Below are positions 62,549 through 64,000 of a stretch of DNA of 64,000 nt, piece after piece. The position numbers were made by a program, and so were the translations under genes. The DNA is from Parasedimentitalea marina (GTDB lineage Bacteria > Pseudomonadota > Alphaproteobacteria > Rhodobacterales > Rhodobacteraceae). The notes beneath the pieces are model-generated. The model had not been told where the DNA came from. It saw only the letters and a list, made by a program, of their open reading frames with translations, and searched no databases. The stretch is taken from the NCBI RefSeq assembly GCF_004006175.1, contig NZ_CP033219.1, forward strand, positions 1,488,001 to 1,552,000, written 5' to 3'. Every line of letters starts with the position of its first letter. Position 1 is the first letter of the stretch.

Positions 62549-64000
62549 GCGGTCCACCGGTACAGCCAGACCTCAGACGCCATCTGACCGTCTTTGCGCA
62601 GCTGCACCCGTAGTTCCACCAGATCCCGCGCGCCGGGATCAAACGAGAAGGCCAGCCGCAGCCCGCCACTCTCGGGATTGCGCTGCAACACACCGGCACT
62701 GGTGTCCACCTGTGGCGACGAGATGTGGATGTCGATGCCTTCGGGACCGCCCGCCAACAGCGGGTGTTCCGCAAAATCCAAAGTCATGATCCGTCCCGGA
62801 TCGCCAAACACCCGCGCTCCCCCCGCCGTGTTGATGACTTTGGCCAAATGCAGATCCGGTTCCCGGCCCCAGGTCAGCCGATACGACACGTCCACCTGAG
62901 TGCCAGCGGCATAGGGTGTGCGGGGCCGCCAATAGGCTACGATATTGTCATAGATCTCCTGATCTGCAGGGATTTCGACCAAGGTCACAGCGCCTTTGCC
63001 CCAGTTGCCGTTGGGTTCCACCCAGAGGCAGGGGCGTTTGTGATAGTTGGCCTCAAGGTCGGCAAAATCTGAGAACTTGCGGGCCCGTTGCATCAGGCCA
63101 AAGCCACGCGGGTCTTCATCAACAAAAGACGAGACTTGCAGATTTCGGGGATTGGCCAGCGGTCGCCACAGGACTTCGCCATTGCCGTTTTGCACCAGCA
63201 ACCCGTCACTGTCATGCACGGCCGGGCGAAAGTCGTCGAACCGGGTGTGGTCGGTCTGGTCAAACAGGAACATCGAGGTCAGCGGGCCCAGGCCCACATG
63301 GGCAAGTTCCTCGCGGGGGAACAGCGTCGCCTCGACCTCCATTGTGCAGTTTTCACCGGGTGTGATGTCAAACCGATAGGCCCCGGCGACGGATGGGCTG
63401 TCCAGCAAGGCGTGGATTACAATGTTACGTTGGCCGGGAGCAGGCGTTTCAAGCCAGAACTCGATAAACTCGGGGAATTCCTCGCCCATTGGATCGCCGG
63501 TTTTCAGCGCCAGCCCCCGGGCCGACAGCCCATAGACATTGTCCAATCCGATGGCACGGAAGTAACTGGCGCCTTGGTACACACAGAACTCATTCTTCAG
63601 GTTCGGCTGGTCCAGCTCGGTGCGCAGACGCAGGCCCGAATAGCCAAGACTATCGTCAATGCTGAGATCTGGGGCCATGTCAGTTTTGTCAAACAGCGAC
63701 AGATCAAACGGTACCCGCTTGGCCCCGGCGCTATTGGTCACCGTGTTGACCTGAATGGGGCGGGGGAAATACAGGCCCGGTAAAAAGAAATCGACGTTAT
63801 AGCTGTGATCGGTATCAGACCACAGGGCATCGCGATTGCGGAACCACCGGGTTTGATAGTCCTGATAGCTCATATCCAGCCAGTCCTGTGGCACCGACTG
63901 GCGCGGGGCATAGTCGCGGGTCGCCAGCGCCTGGGCCATCGAAATAACCGTGTTGCGGGAAAAGGGCGGCGCTGTTGAGGCGCGAACGGGCAGCGCCAGA
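62545..64000 (-). CDS. opgG: Glucan biosynthesis protein G (5' end outside window)
   Basis: The reading frame stays open to the window edge at 64000; 485 residues are visible, so the true start (with signal peptide) lies beyond. Conserved OpgG segments include AQALATRDYAPRQ near the visible N-terminus, FDLSLFDKTDMAPDLSID, RAIGLDNVYGLSARGLALKT and RVFGDPGRIMTLDF. OpgG is a periplasmic protein that branches or processes the glucan made by OpgH. A Met at 63939 is only an internal codon, since the frame above it encodes a plausible signal-peptide cleavage region (LALPVRAS). Confidence 0.93.
   Translation of the reverse strand, partial: LALPVRASTAPPFSRNTVISMAQALATRDYAPRQSVPQDWLDMSYQDYQTRWFRNRDALWSDTDHSYNVDFFLPGLYFPRPIQVNTVTNSAGAKRVPFDLSLFDKTDMAPDLSIDDSLGYSGLRLRTELDQPNLKNEFCVYQGASYFRAIGLDNVYGLSARGLALKTGDPMGEEFPEFIEFWLETPAPGQRNIVIHALLDSPSVAGAYRFDITPGENCTMEVEATLFPREELAHVGLGPLTSMFLFDQTDHTRFDDFRPAVHDSDGLLVQNGNGEVLWRPLANPRNLQVSSFVDEDPRGFGLMQRARKFSDFADLEANYHKRPCLWVEPNGNWGKGAVTLVEIPADQEIYDNIVAYWRPRTPYAAGTQVDVSYRLTWGREPDLHLAKVINTAGGARVFGDPGRIMTLDFAEHPLLAGGPEGIDIHISSPQVDTSAGVLQRNPESGGLRLAFSFDPGARDLVELRVQLRKDGQMASEVWLYRWTA

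Overview
The window reads as chromosomal DNA of a roseobacter-group alphaproteobacterium (Rhodobacteraceae). The evidence is its gene content: a sorbitol/mannitol smo-mtlK cluster, MaeB-type malic enzyme, DmdC-like long acyl-CoA dehydrogenase, FAD-oxidoreductase/SelD fusion, fused MnhA/B antiporter, Hint_2-type protein and OpgG/OpgH. Genes are dense, and many overlap by ATGA or TGATG. I see no rRNA, tRNA, insertion sequence, prophage or CRISPR array.

Layout. 1-5.6 kb: a sugar-acid or alcohol oxidation pair (mandelate-racemase-like and GMC oxidoreductase), an orphan LuxR-type DNA-binding fragment, an unknown protein, and a small membrane protein followed by an 11-Asp-box beta-propeller. 5.8-9.6 kb: a DUF4173 membrane protein, response regulator and histidine kinase operon with 11-bp-phased repeats upstream. 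9.9-17.5 kb: polyol uptake and oxidation (lacI-smoEFGK-smoS-mtlK), with matching operator-like sites before lacI and smoE. 17.8-20.1 kb: malic enzyme. 20.3-25.9 kb: a VOC-cupin-cupin fusion leading a nucleoside salvage/catabolism operon (cdd-deoA-deoB-add-upp). 26-32.7 kb: a SPOR protein, a degenerate M48-like membrane protein, acyl-CoA synthetase, DMT exporter, sulfotransferase and a Hint-like protein. 32.8-42.2 kb: a fatty-acid (or related acyl-CoA) beta-oxidation cluster under two MerR-type regulators. 42.3-46.3 kb: two thioesterases with a MATE exporter, then the DUF952-pyrD-arsC operon. 46.4-49.5 kb: a 5'-nucleotidase behind a textbook Pho box, a SRAP-type protein and a MarR regulator. 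49.6-52.9 kb: selenouridine synthesis (selU, selD fusion). 52.9-58.9 kb: a complete Mrp-type cation/proton antiporter. 59-60.4 kb: Tat-type rhodanese and secreted esterase. 60.7-64 kb: osmoregulated periplasmic glucan synthesis (opgG-opgH), with opgG running off the window.

How the genes work together. SmoEFGK imports polyols, SmoS and MtlK oxidise them, and LacI probably represses both its own gene and smoE. Cdd, DeoA, DeoB, Add and Upp recover bases and pentose from nucleosides. The 5'-nucleotidase could feed that pathway under phosphate limitation. FadA, FadB and the two acyl-CoA dehydrogenases form one beta-oxidation unit. SelD makes selenophosphate, which SelU uses for tRNA.

I did not find one clearly new multi-gene system. 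The most interesting unexplained items are: the hairpin presenting the ribosome-binding site of the Hint-like gene; the phased repeats before the DUF4173 two-component operon; the VOC-cupin-cupin fusion heading nucleoside catabolism; a 33-codon ORF coupled to fadA; and the degenerate M48-like and Hint-like proteins that lack catalytic residues.
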